From JALUUH01 sp964636675 (GTDB lineage: Bacteria; Pseudomonadota; Gammaproteobacteria; S012-40), in assembly GCA_964636675.1 (NCBI GenBank), contig CAZWUO010000131.1:1-10641 (forward strand): DNA of 10,641 nt. Direction: 5' to 3'. The position numbers were made by a program, and so were the translations under genes. The number at the start of each line of letters is the position of its first letter. Position 1 is the first letter of the stretch. Below the pieces are notes generated by a model. That model saw nothing but the letters and a program-made list of their open reading frames with translations. It did not search any database and was not told the origin of the DNA. Shown here in pieces: positions 1 to 5,669 of this stretch.

Positions 1-31
1 ACAGAGTCTTGCTCAATAAACGTTTAGTCAT
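1..31 (-). CDS. 5' end of a second lipoprotein-type gene, paralogue of the 303-2489 gene (partial)
   Basis: An ATG at 31-29 on the minus strand is preceded by AAAGGA (44-39), 7 bases upstream, and opens a frame reading MTKRLLSKTL up to the window edge. The complete neighbour starts MFKDLLSKPT behind a nearly identical leader: both carry AAATTTGT directly before the ATG and an ATTAAG stretch upstream of the Shine-Dalgarno. The shared leader plus a shared LLSK at the same codon positions argues for a duplicated gene lying head to tail downstream of the first. Only 10 codons are visible, so the product cannot be identified directly. By analogy it would be another exported lipoprotein, perhaps with the same propeller repeats. 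Confidence 0.6.
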   Translation of the reverse strand, partial: MTKRLLSKTL

Positions 32-302
32 ACAAATTTCCTTTAAGCTTAATCATCTCAAGATCTTTAATGGGCTTGGATCAAATGTAAACAGGGGTTG
101 TAATGAACCACGGGCAGTATTAACAAAAAAACAGTGAATCATTTCTATATAAGAAAATGATATATGTAAATAATGTATTCAACAGGGTATACTCAAATCA
201 TTAAATAGTCAAGTTTTTGGCGCTCGAGAATATTGGTGCATTTTTCGAAATAAACGAGAGCTGGTATCCACACCAGCTCTTCCGCTTTTGGGTTGCCTAG
301 GT
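32..302. other. Intergenic region between the two paralogous minus-strand genes
   Basis: AT-rich gap of 271 bp without a convincing gene. It holds the terminator hairpin of the upstream lipoprotein gene (257-280) and the ribosome binding site of the edge gene (39-44). The promoter of the edge gene should also lie here, but I could not pick out a clear -35/-10 pair. Confidence 0.6.
248..280 (-). terminator. Intrinsic terminator of the FG-GAP lipoprotein gene
   Basis: Read on the minus strand, a perfect 9-bp stem (AGAGCTGGT at 280-272 pairing with ACCAGCTCT at 265-257) encloses a 6-base loop and is followed by CGTTTATTT. It lies 22 bp past the stop codon of the lipoprotein gene. The T tract is interrupted, so termination may be partial. 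Confidence 0.65.
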
Positions 303-2489
303 TTAATATAGGTATACCGCGCCCGAGTTGACTACACTATTGTCTTCCGGATCACTGCCATCTCCGCTGTCTTCAAAATAGGCCCCGACTGCCAGCGTAT
401 TACCATCGGCGGAAAGATCAATAACTCGACCAAACCTATCTTTCCTTTCAGTGTTAGTGGCTTTGACCAACGTCCGTTGGGTCCAATTGTTGTTACTCCG
501 GCTAAATAGATACACGGCCCCCGATTCTACTGTTTGTTTGTCGACCTCAGCAGCGCCATCACTGCTTACACCCTTGCCATTGCTACCTTCAAATGCGGCC
601 ACTGCGAGGATATCCCCATCCGCAGAGAGACTGAGGTTACCGCCGAACCGGGCGCGCGCTTGAACATTGCTGGCCTTAACATAGCTCTGCTGTTGCCAAC
701 CACTGCCATTATCGCTGAATATATACGCCGCTCCCGAAGATTCTACCGAGTTGTCGCTCTCGCCCGTACTATCATTATTGGTGCCACTGGCGTTACTGTC
801 CTCACCAATAGCTCCCACCGCCAGCGTTTTGCCGTCGGCAGACAAACTGATAGCACCACCAAAATTATCACTTCCCGCAAATGCTTGTTGCTCCCCATCT
901 GCATTACTGGCTTTGATATAGGCTTGTTGCTTCCACGTATCGCCGATGTACTTAAACACATAGGCAGCTCCCGAGTCGCCTTGCGAGTTGTCAGTATCAT
1001 CGAGTATACCGCCATCACCGTTAACACCTAGGGCGCCGCTATCTTCCAATTTGGCGCCTACTGCCAGTGTCTTACCATCGGCGGACAGGCTAATAGCGCC
1101 ACCGAACAGGTCGCCAAATTCCTTGCGGCTGCTAGCTGCTCCGATAACATTCGCCTTGAGATAGGCAGTTTGTTTCCATACTTTAGATGCGTTTGGCTGA
1201 AAGAGGTACACTGCACCGGAATTGGCCCAACTAGAACTCGTACCATCCTCAAAAGGCGCGCCGACAGCCAGTGTTTTTCCATCAGCAGAGAGACTAATGG
1301 AAGTCGCAAACTGGTCATCTCTGCTAATATTGTTGGACTTGAGAAAGGCCTGCTGTTGCCAGCTTGGACCACTTAATCCAGCAACCCCTTTAAGCAGGGT
1401 AAAGATATATGCCGCCCCGGCCTGGAATGTTGGCGAAGTATTAAAGTCTTCCCCCCCCTGTAGGAAGGCCGCTACTGCCAGTGTTCTACCATCTGCAGAA
1501 AGACTTACTGCTGAACCGAACTGGTCATATTCAGTGATATTCTTGCCTGAGAAAGAAGCTTGCTGTTCCCAGCTACCGTTGTTTAGCTTAAAAATGTATA
1601 CCACACCGGCAAACAGCTGACCATTAACCGTTCTCTTCGGAGCCCCCACTGCGAGGGTATAACCATCTGCCGAGATACTGACTGCCTCCCCGAACTGATT
1701 TACTTCAGCAGGACTGTTGGCCTTTAAGTAACCGATACTGGAAATCATCAAACCGGTAATCGTGATGGGGTCGGATTCAGCTAACTTACCCGTGCTGTTA
1801 TGCGCTTCTAGAATATAACTGACATTAACCCAGTCGGTGAGATGAACCGGTAGCCCAATTTTAGTACTGGCCGTTGTTTTGATCACTTTGCCTTTGTCTT
1901 TGGTTTTTTTGAAGATCAGATTATCTTGCAATAGTGTATAACCCGACATTCCGTCGGGATTGACAAATAATTTATAATGCGTAGCACCACTATAAATAGG
2001 CCAATCAAAGCGGATTGTTTTGATACCGTCATTGCTAACACTCAGCGCTAATTTGCTCGTGGCAGCAGCTGCTGCGGTGATGCTAACACTCGATAGCGTT
2101 GGATTACCGCTTAATTCGCCCGTTGCGGCAATTGGAGTGACTTCAAAGCGAATGCTCTGGTCGCTATCAGCAGCAACCAGGGTATAGTTTTTTGCGATGG
2201 CACCACTAATGGCCACGTCATTACGTAACCAACGGTAGGTACTCGTGTCTTCGGCATCGCCGTCCACATCGCTGTAGTTATAGGTGCCGGTCAGGAGATC
2301 CCCTACCACGGCAGATCCACCGTTAGCATCAATGATGCTGACATCATTGACGGTGGGGGCGCTATTGTTTGGATCCCCAACAGCATCACCATCATCAGTC
2401 TCAGTGTCTACGCAGGCAACAAGGGTAAATACACTGATTAATAGAATAAAACGAGAGCATGTGGGTTTGCTCAATAAATCTTTAAACAT
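303..2489 (-). CDS. FG-GAP repeat (seven-bladed beta-propeller) lipoprotein
   Basis: 728-residue exported lipoprotein. A hydrophobic N-terminal segment (about 14-25) ends in a lipobox, L23-V24-A25-C26, so Cys26 should be lipidated. Asp28 at +2 can matter for inner-membrane retention, so sorting is uncertain. Residues about 45-140 resemble a bacterial Ig-like domain with a DVDGD stretch; about 145-247 resemble a fibronectin-III-like fold. From about 251 to the end there are seven repeats with the core FG..SLSADG.TLAVGA (near residues 266, 324, 394, 462, 543, 615 and 686), each followed by a GAVYLF strand and usually a W.QQ segment. Seven blades fit a closed propeller, as in integrin-type FG-GAP proteins. 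Asp-rich loops between blades could bind calcium. Start chosen for GAGGA (2501-2497) 7 bases upstream. Function unknown; surface binding or adhesion is inference. A G8 tract lies in blade 2. Confidence 0.85.
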   Translation of the reverse strand: MFKDLLSKPTCSRFILLISVFTLVACVDTETDDGDAVGDPNNSAPTVNDVSIIDANGGSAVVGDLLTGTYNYSDVDGDAEDTSTYRWLRNDVAISGAIAKNYTLVAADSDQSIRFEVTPIAATGELSGNPTLSSVSITAAAAATSKLALSVSNDGIKTIRFDWPIYSGATHYKLFVNPDGMSGYTLLQDNLIFKKTKDKGKVIKTTASTKIGLPVHLTDWVNVSYILEAHNSTGKLAESDPITITGLMISSIGYLKANSPAEVNQFGEAVSISADGYTLAVGAPKRTVNGQLFAGVVYIFKLNNGSWEQQASFSGKNITEYDQFGSAVSLSADGRTLAVAAFLQGGEDFNTSPTFQAGAAYIFTLLKGVAGLSGPSWQQQAFLKSNNISRDDQFATSISLSADGKTLAVGAPFEDGTSSSWANSGAVYLFQPNASKVWKQTAYLKANVIGAASSRKEFGDLFGGAISLSADGKTLAVGAKLEDSGALGVNGDGGILDDTDNSQGDSGAAYVFKYIGDTWKQQAYIKASNADGEQQAFAGSDNFGGAISLSADGKTLAVGAIGEDSNASGTNNDSTGESDNSVESSGAAYIFSDNGSGWQQQSYVKASNVQARARFGGNLSLSADGDILAVAAFEGSNGKGVSSDGAAEVDKQTVESGAVYLFSRSNNNWTQRTLVKATNTERKDRFGRVIDLSADGNTLAVGAYFEDSGDGSDPEDNSVVNSGAVYLY
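306..1739 (-). repeat. Seven in-frame FG-GAP-like coding repeats
   Basis: Seven degenerate repeat units of about 58-81 codons, each carrying the SLSADG.TLAVGA core. They are recognisable at DNA level by recurring 'accatcggcggaaag'-like blocks on the plus strand (for example near 403, 829, 1075 and 1280). Sequence divergence between units is substantial, so they are old rather than recently expanded. Confidence 0.8.
1451..1458 (-). repeat. G8 homopolymer inside the lipoprotein coding sequence
   Basis: Eight consecutive C on the plus strand, that is CAG-GGG-GGG-GAA on the coding strand (Q344-G345-G346-E347). A gain or loss of one base would truncate the protein after about two of seven blades. 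Confidence 0.9.
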
Positions 2490-2694
2490 ACAAATTTCCT
2501 CTAAACTTAATAATAACTCACATCAATGCTGCAAGACTTTGGGCTGTGTTTTTCGAAGCAAACACCTATAGAGGGACATGCTCATTATTCTGACGTTCTC
2601 AGTTGAACCCAGGCAGGGATTACCGGGGTACGAACTTGCGCATCATGCAGTGGTCAACTATGGTTGCTACGAATTAACTTAAAGGAATATGTCC
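2490..2694. other. Divergent intergenic region
   Basis: About 200 bp between the divergent lipoprotein gene and the DUF442 gene. It must carry both promoters. On the minus strand TTGCAG, a 16-base spacer and TATTAA (roughly 2534-2507) is a possible weak promoter for the lipoprotein gene. I see no strong promoter for the rightward gene and no gene or large repeat. Confidence 0.4.
2682..2686 (+). promoter_or_regulatory. Ribosome binding site that decides the DUF442 gene start
   Basis: AAGGA here is only 2 bases before the ATG at 2689 but 8 bases before the ATG at 2695. The second ATG is therefore the better start, and it also gives a typical MKK signal peptide beginning. Confidence 0.65.
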
Positions 2695-3216
2695 ATGAAA
2701 AAGATAATCATCAAAGCTGTTTTGCCACTCTGTTTTATGCTGGGCGCAGGGCCATATGCTCACGCAGCAGAGTTGCCGCAAGGGCTGTCGGGGGTCAAAA
2801 ATATCAGTCATCCGGCGAGTAATCGTTATGGGGCGGGGCAGCCTACGGTGGAGGAATTTGCGGCCTTTGCCAAGGCCGGGGTTAAACATGTGATTAATTT
2901 ACGTCCGCCGGAGGAAACACCCGAACTCAATCAAGCCGCCGTGGTGACTAAAGCAGGCATGGCTTATTACAATGTACCAATTGCCGGAGGCAAAGATTTA
3001 ACGCGTGATAATGTGGCCTTGATCGATAAGCTTTTGCGGCAGATTGGTGATGAACCCGTGCTGGTTCATTGTGCGAGCAGCAACCGCGTTGGCGCGATTA
3101 TGGCGTTGCGCTCAGTCTGGATTGACAATGCATCAAAGGATCAAGCCATTGCCCTTGGCAAACGTTGGGGATTGACTCGGCTACAGCCCAATGTAGAGCG
3201 TTTGTTACAAAAATAG
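2695..3216 (+). CDS. Exported DUF442 / TIGR01244-family phosphatase-like protein
   Basis: About 173 residues, a member of the dual-specificity-phosphatase-like DUF442 family (relatives include the beta-lactamase-hydrolase-like Blh N-domain). Residue numbers here count from the upstream ATG at 2689; subtract two for the preferred start. A signal peptide covers about 1-26 with a likely AHA|AE cleavage, so the protein is periplasmic. Family landmarks follow in order: GQPTVEEF (50-57), the VINLRPPEE strand and loop (68-76), YYNVPIAG (93-100) and the catalytic-loop motif HCASSNR (127-133). Cys128 would be the nucleophile and Arg133 the phosphate-binding arginine. The spacing is C-x4-R, usual for this family, rather than the C-x5-R of classical tyrosine phosphatases. 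Ser131 stands where many members have Gly. The substrate is unknown. It is probably co-transcribed with the DUF4442 gene 45 bp downstream. Confidence 0.8.
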   Translation: MKKIIIKAVLPLCFMLGAGPYAHAAELPQGLSGVKNISHPASNRYGAGQPTVEEFAAFAKAGVKHVINLRPPEETPELNQAAVVTKAGMAYYNVPIAGGKDLTRDNVALIDKLLRQIGDEPVLVHCASSNRVGAIMALRSVWIDNASKDQAIALGKRWGLTRLQPNVERLLQK

Positions 3217-3249
3217 AATATTCAGAAGCGTAATGCTAAGAGATGTGAT

Positions 3250-3254
3250 GGGAG
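3250..3254 (+). promoter_or_regulatory. Ribosome binding site that decides the DUF4442 gene start
   Basis: GGGAG lies 7 bases before the ATG at 3262. This favours that ATG over the TTG codon immediately before it at 3259. Confidence 0.65.
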
Positions 3255-3261
3255 CTTTTTG

Positions 3262-3750
3262 ATGTTAGCACAATTACTTCGAAAAAAAGCGAAAACAATG
3301 CCGGTAAAAATGCTGATGTTTATTGGCAACCTATGGGCACCTTTTCGTGGTGCAGGGATTAAAATTGTTAACGTTTCAGATGACTATCGCCTGATGGAAG
3401 TCGAAATGAAATTAAAATGGTCGAATAAAAATTATGTGGGTACTCATTTTGGAGGATCAATGTATGCGATGACTGACCCGTTTTATATGATGATGTTGAT
3501 TAATAATCTTGGGCCTAAATATATCGTATGGGACAAAGGCGCAAAAATTGAATTTAAAAAACCGGGTAAAGGAACAATACGTGTTTGTTTTGAGTTCTGC
3601 GAACAAGAAATCAATGATATAAAAGCTAAAGCGGATGAGCTTGGAAAATATGTTTTTGATAAACCTGTTGATATACTGAATGAAGCGAATGAGGTTGTCG
3701 CGACTGTGGTTAAAACATTGTATGTTAGGCGCAAGGAAAATAGAGATTAA
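3262..3750 (+). CDS. DUF4442 hot-dog-fold protein (thioesterase-like)
   Basis: 162-residue soluble protein of the DUF4442 family, which adopts the hot-dog fold of PaaI/YiiD-type acyl-CoA thioesterases. Its length is close to the family norm. The N-terminal helix region (about 1-25) is basic and hydrophobic but not a clear signal peptide. The family's most conserved stretch is visible around residues 52-75: NKNYVGTHFGGSMYAM followed by TDPFYMMML, where the Asn-x-x-x-Gly-Thr and the Gly-Gly before the central helix line the substrate site in hot-dog folds. An IEFKKPGKGTIR strand follows, and the chain ends in VVKTLYVRRK. The actual substrate is unknown and enzyme activity is inferred from fold only. 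Codon use is visibly richer in AAA, ATT and AAT than in the neighbouring genes, which may point to a different origin. It probably shares a transcript with the DUF442 gene. Confidence 0.75.
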   Translation: MLAQLLRKKAKTMPVKMLMFIGNLWAPFRGAGIKIVNVSDDYRLMEVEMKLKWSNKNYVGTHFGGSMYAMTDPFYMMMLINNLGPKYIVWDKGAKIEFKKPGKGTIRVCFEFCEQEINDIKAKADELGKYVFDKPVDILNEANEVVATVVKTLYVRRKENRD

Positions 3751-3823
3751 AGTGGTGTAAAGATGGAACCTACTGCGCCGATAGAGTTCGTAGTCCAGAG
3801 CGAGAGCGCGTTGCTATCCGGAT

Positions 3824-3841
3824 AAAATCAGCAGATTTTTT
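3824..3841 (+). terminator. Possible weak terminator after the DUF4442 gene
   Basis: AAAATC (3824-3829), a 4-base loop and GATTTT (3834-3839) run into a T tract ending at 3841. The stem has only one G-C pair, so strength is doubtful. It overlaps the 10-bp palindrome TATCCGGATA (3815-3824). Confidence 0.3.
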
Positions 3842-3873
3842 AGCAAAATAGTAGCGATTTTTGGATTTGACCG

Positions 3874-3902
3874 TTGACAGTATGCCACTGATTCACTTAA
3901 AT
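3874..3902 (+). promoter_or_regulatory. Candidate sigma70-type promoter for the metal-efflux operon
   Basis: A perfect -35 hexamer TTGACA (3874-3879) is followed after 17 bases by TTAAAT (3897-3902), which matches the -10 consensus at four of six positions. It sits directly upstream of the small exported protein gene. Transcription would start near 3909, leaving almost no leader before the ATG at 3913. The 17-base spacer is normal, not the 19-20 bases typical of MerR-activated metal promoters. Confidence 0.45.
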
Positions 3903-3912
3903 TAGCGCCACG

Positions 3913-4278
3913 ATGAAAAAAATATTAATTTACCTATTGTTGTTAGCCAACCTGAGCACCGGTTTGGCTTTTGCCTGGGATGCCCATCCTGAGGCAATGG
4001 TAGGTTATGATGCGGTGGCAATTGAGCTGTTAAAAACTGCAGATCATGGTTATTCAGAAAGTTATTCGGAGAGCTATTCAGAAAGCTATTCAGAGAGCTA
4101 TCCTGATGGCGATCTGCATCATAGTGATCATTGTTGTCATGGTGCGGCTCATTTAATGGGACTCATTGTTAGCCCAGCCAACTCGTTTGTGGCGAGTAGC
4201 CACGATAATGTAAACGCTCTCTCTCAAGCTCCCGCGCTACTCTATATCGCTCCTCTTCTAAGACCCCCCATCGGCTAA
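3913..4278 (+). CDS. Small exported His/Cys-containing protein, CzcI/CopL-like position
   Basis: 121-residue protein with a signal peptide (residues 1 to about 21, MKK start, hydrophobic core, likely LAFA|W cleavage). The mature part has four exact SESY tandem units (residues 48-63), then a metal-ligand cluster, LHHSDHCCHGAAH (68-80), with five His and two adjacent Cys. The C-terminus ends in PLLRPPIG. Small periplasmic His/Cys proteins of this layout often precede czcCBA or copper operons (CzcI, CopL, DUF2946-type) and are thought to bind metal or modulate efflux. The role here is inferred from composition and position; I do not recognise a specific family. No good Shine-Dalgarno precedes the ATG, which fits the short leader predicted from the promoter. 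czcC follows after 86 bp. Confidence 0.7.
   Translation: MKKILIYLLLLANLSTGLAFAWDAHPEAMVGYDAVAIELLKTADHGYSESYSESYSESYSESYPDGDLHHSDHCCHGAAHLMGLIVSPANSFVASSHDNVNALSQAPALLYIAPLLRPPIG
4051..4101 (+). repeat. 12-bp tandem repeat, four copies, encoding YSES units
   Basis: Four adjacent 12-base units start at 4051, 4063, 4075 and 4087, each of the form TATTCRGARAGY, plus a partial TAT. The protein repeat is exact while the DNA units differ only at third positions, which suggests selection on the peptide. Confidence 0.9.
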
Positions 4279-4296
4279 ATTCTTCCATTGTTTGTG

Positions 4297-4337
4297 CGCA
4301 TTACCCGTAGGTAACCGGTAACGCGTGGTGCTTTTTT
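4297..4337 (+). terminator. Stem-loop with T tract between the small gene and czcC
   Basis: CGCATTACC (4297-4305) pairs with GGTAACGCG (4317-4325) with one A-C mismatch around an 11-base loop. Six T follow at 4332-4337. The T run begins 6 bases after the stem, so it is a weak terminator at best. It may act as an attenuator or as an mRNA processing site that sets czcC expression apart from the upstream gene. Confidence 0.35.
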
Positions 4338-4364
4338 ATTTTATGCACATGAAGGATTTAGTTA

Positions 4365-5666
4365 ATGTTGTTAAAAAAATGTTTATTGGCAGGTCTATTT
4401 GCCTATTGGGTGTTGCCCGCGTGGGCGGTCACCACTCCTGAGCACACAGAAATTTCACTATCGATTAGCGCCGACGCGGCGCACGTCGTCGATGCATCGT
4501 TAGCGGCATTTATCCAAAGGGTATGGACGGAAAGCCCGGTCTTGCAAGGGGCGCAAGCTACTGTTTCTGCGGCCAAGGCTCGCGCCGACGGAGCCGCGCG
4601 CCCGGTCTATAACCCCGCGCTCGCATTCGATGCCGAGCGTAGCGGGATTAACACTGCTTCGATTGGTTTTAGTCAGACCTTGGACTGGAGTGATAAACGG
4701 GGTGCTCAAACCCATATTGCTGAGCAGGAAGTTCAAGCGGCAATCGCCGCGTTGCAGGAATCCCGGCAACGTATCGCGGTGGAAACCCTGGGTGCGTTGA
4801 CCCGCTATTTTACCGCAAGAGAAATGCAGGCACTCGCCTTACGCCGCAGCCAGTTGATGCAGGGGTTTATCGATACGGTGAAACAACGCCAGGCGGCTGG
4901 AGATATGGGGGCGTTAGAGGGAACCCTGGCCCAAGTCACTTATAGTGAAGCCTTGATGCAACAAGCAGCGAGCGAAAGTGAGTTGGCCGAAGCCGAAGCT
5001 GCATTGCAGGCGGTGACCGGGCTTACTTTATCGCGTTGGCCAGAGTTGCCTCATGCCTTGGCACCACCACCGGCGCAAGTTGCTGCTAGTTTGCTGCAAT
5101 CTCTGCCTGCACTCGCGGTGTTGCGTGGTCGCATGGAGGCGGCTAAAGCTCGTATCCGTCTGGTACAGCGTCAGGGCCGTGCCGATCCTACGATTGGTTT
5201 ACGTGCCGGGCGTGACGATTCTGAAACACTCTTGGGGCTGAGCCTCGAAATCCCGCTGTTTGTGCGTAATAACTTTAAAGCCGAAGTACGTGTTGCTGCG
5301 CATGAAGCAGTTGCCGAAGAGTTGGTTTATCGCGATGCCCTACGGCGCGCCAAAGCGCGGCTTGATGGCAGTTTGGGACGGTTTCGAAATACCAGCCGTG
5401 CTTGGCGTGCCTGGGTTGTTAGTGGTCAGCAAGCCCATCGTGAACAGCTGCAATTATTGGAGCAGATGTGGCAGGCCGGCGAGCTAACAGCGACCGACTA
5501 TCTGATTCAGGCCAAACAAAATATCGATACCCAGGCGGCGGCTACCACGCTGATGGGTGAAGTATGGCAGGCGGCGATTATCTGGCTAGATGCATCGGCC
5601 CAGGTCGAGCAGTGGTTAGGGTTTGCGCCGAGTACCGCTGCGACAACCCAGAATTTTGGAGAATAA
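4365..5666 (+). CDS. czcC: CzcC-like outer-membrane efflux protein (TolC family)
   Basis: 433-residue outer-membrane factor of the TolC/OEP family, the exit duct of a tripartite heavy-metal efflux pump. The signal peptide runs to about residue 21 (PAWA|V). The mature chain has the two-fold OEP architecture: long Ala/Gln/Glu-rich coiled-coil helices (about 125-215 and 315-420) separated by beta-barrel strands, including NPALAFDAERSG (84-95), FSQTLDWSDKRG (102-113) and the second-half equivalents DPTIGLRAGRDD and LGLSLEIPLFVRNN. The length is typical for CzcC/CusC-type proteins. There is no lipobox Cys, unlike CusC. GAAGGA (4351-4356) lies 8 bases before the ATG. It is the first of three closely spaced pump genes; czcB starts 3 bp after its stop. 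The exact metal cannot be read from this subunit. Confidence 0.88.
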   Translation: MLLKKCLLAGLFAYWVLPAWAVTTPEHTEISLSISADAAHVVDASLAAFIQRVWTESPVLQGAQATVSAAKARADGAARPVYNPALAFDAERSGINTASIGFSQTLDWSDKRGAQTHIAEQEVQAAIAALQESRQRIAVETLGALTRYFTAREMQALALRRSQLMQGFIDTVKQRQAAGDMGALEGTLAQVTYSEALMQQAASESELAEAEAALQAVTGLTLSRWPELPHALAPPPAQVAASLLQSLPALAVLRGRMEAAKARIRLVQRQGRADPTIGLRAGRDDSETLLGLSLEIPLFVRNNFKAEVRVAAHEAVAEELVYRDALRRAKARLDGSLGRFRNTSRAWRAWVVSGQQAHREQLQLLEQMWQAGELTATDYLIQAKQNIDTQAAATTLMGEVWQAAIIWLDASAQVEQWLGFAPSTAATTQNFGE

Positions 5667-5669
5667 AAA

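Noticed and set aside
534..1031. Plus-strand reading frames across the lipoprotein gene (also 1222-1620 and 2284-2571)
   Set aside because: They are antisense to a protein with clear repeated domains and have no ribosome binding site or recognisable motif.
3815..3824. Palindrome TATCCGGATA considered as an operator
   Set aside because: A single 10-bp palindrome about 50 bp upstream of the promoter, without a second copy or regulator match, is not enough to support an operator.
3874..3902. MerR-type metal promoter
   Set aside because: The spacer is 17 bases, not the elongated 19-20 bases, and no regulator gene or clear dyad between the hexamers is visible in the window.
4051..4101. Tandem 12-bp units considered as a CRISPR-like or iteron array
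   Set aside because: Units are contiguous without spacers, in frame, and encode a peptide repeat within a good coding sequence.
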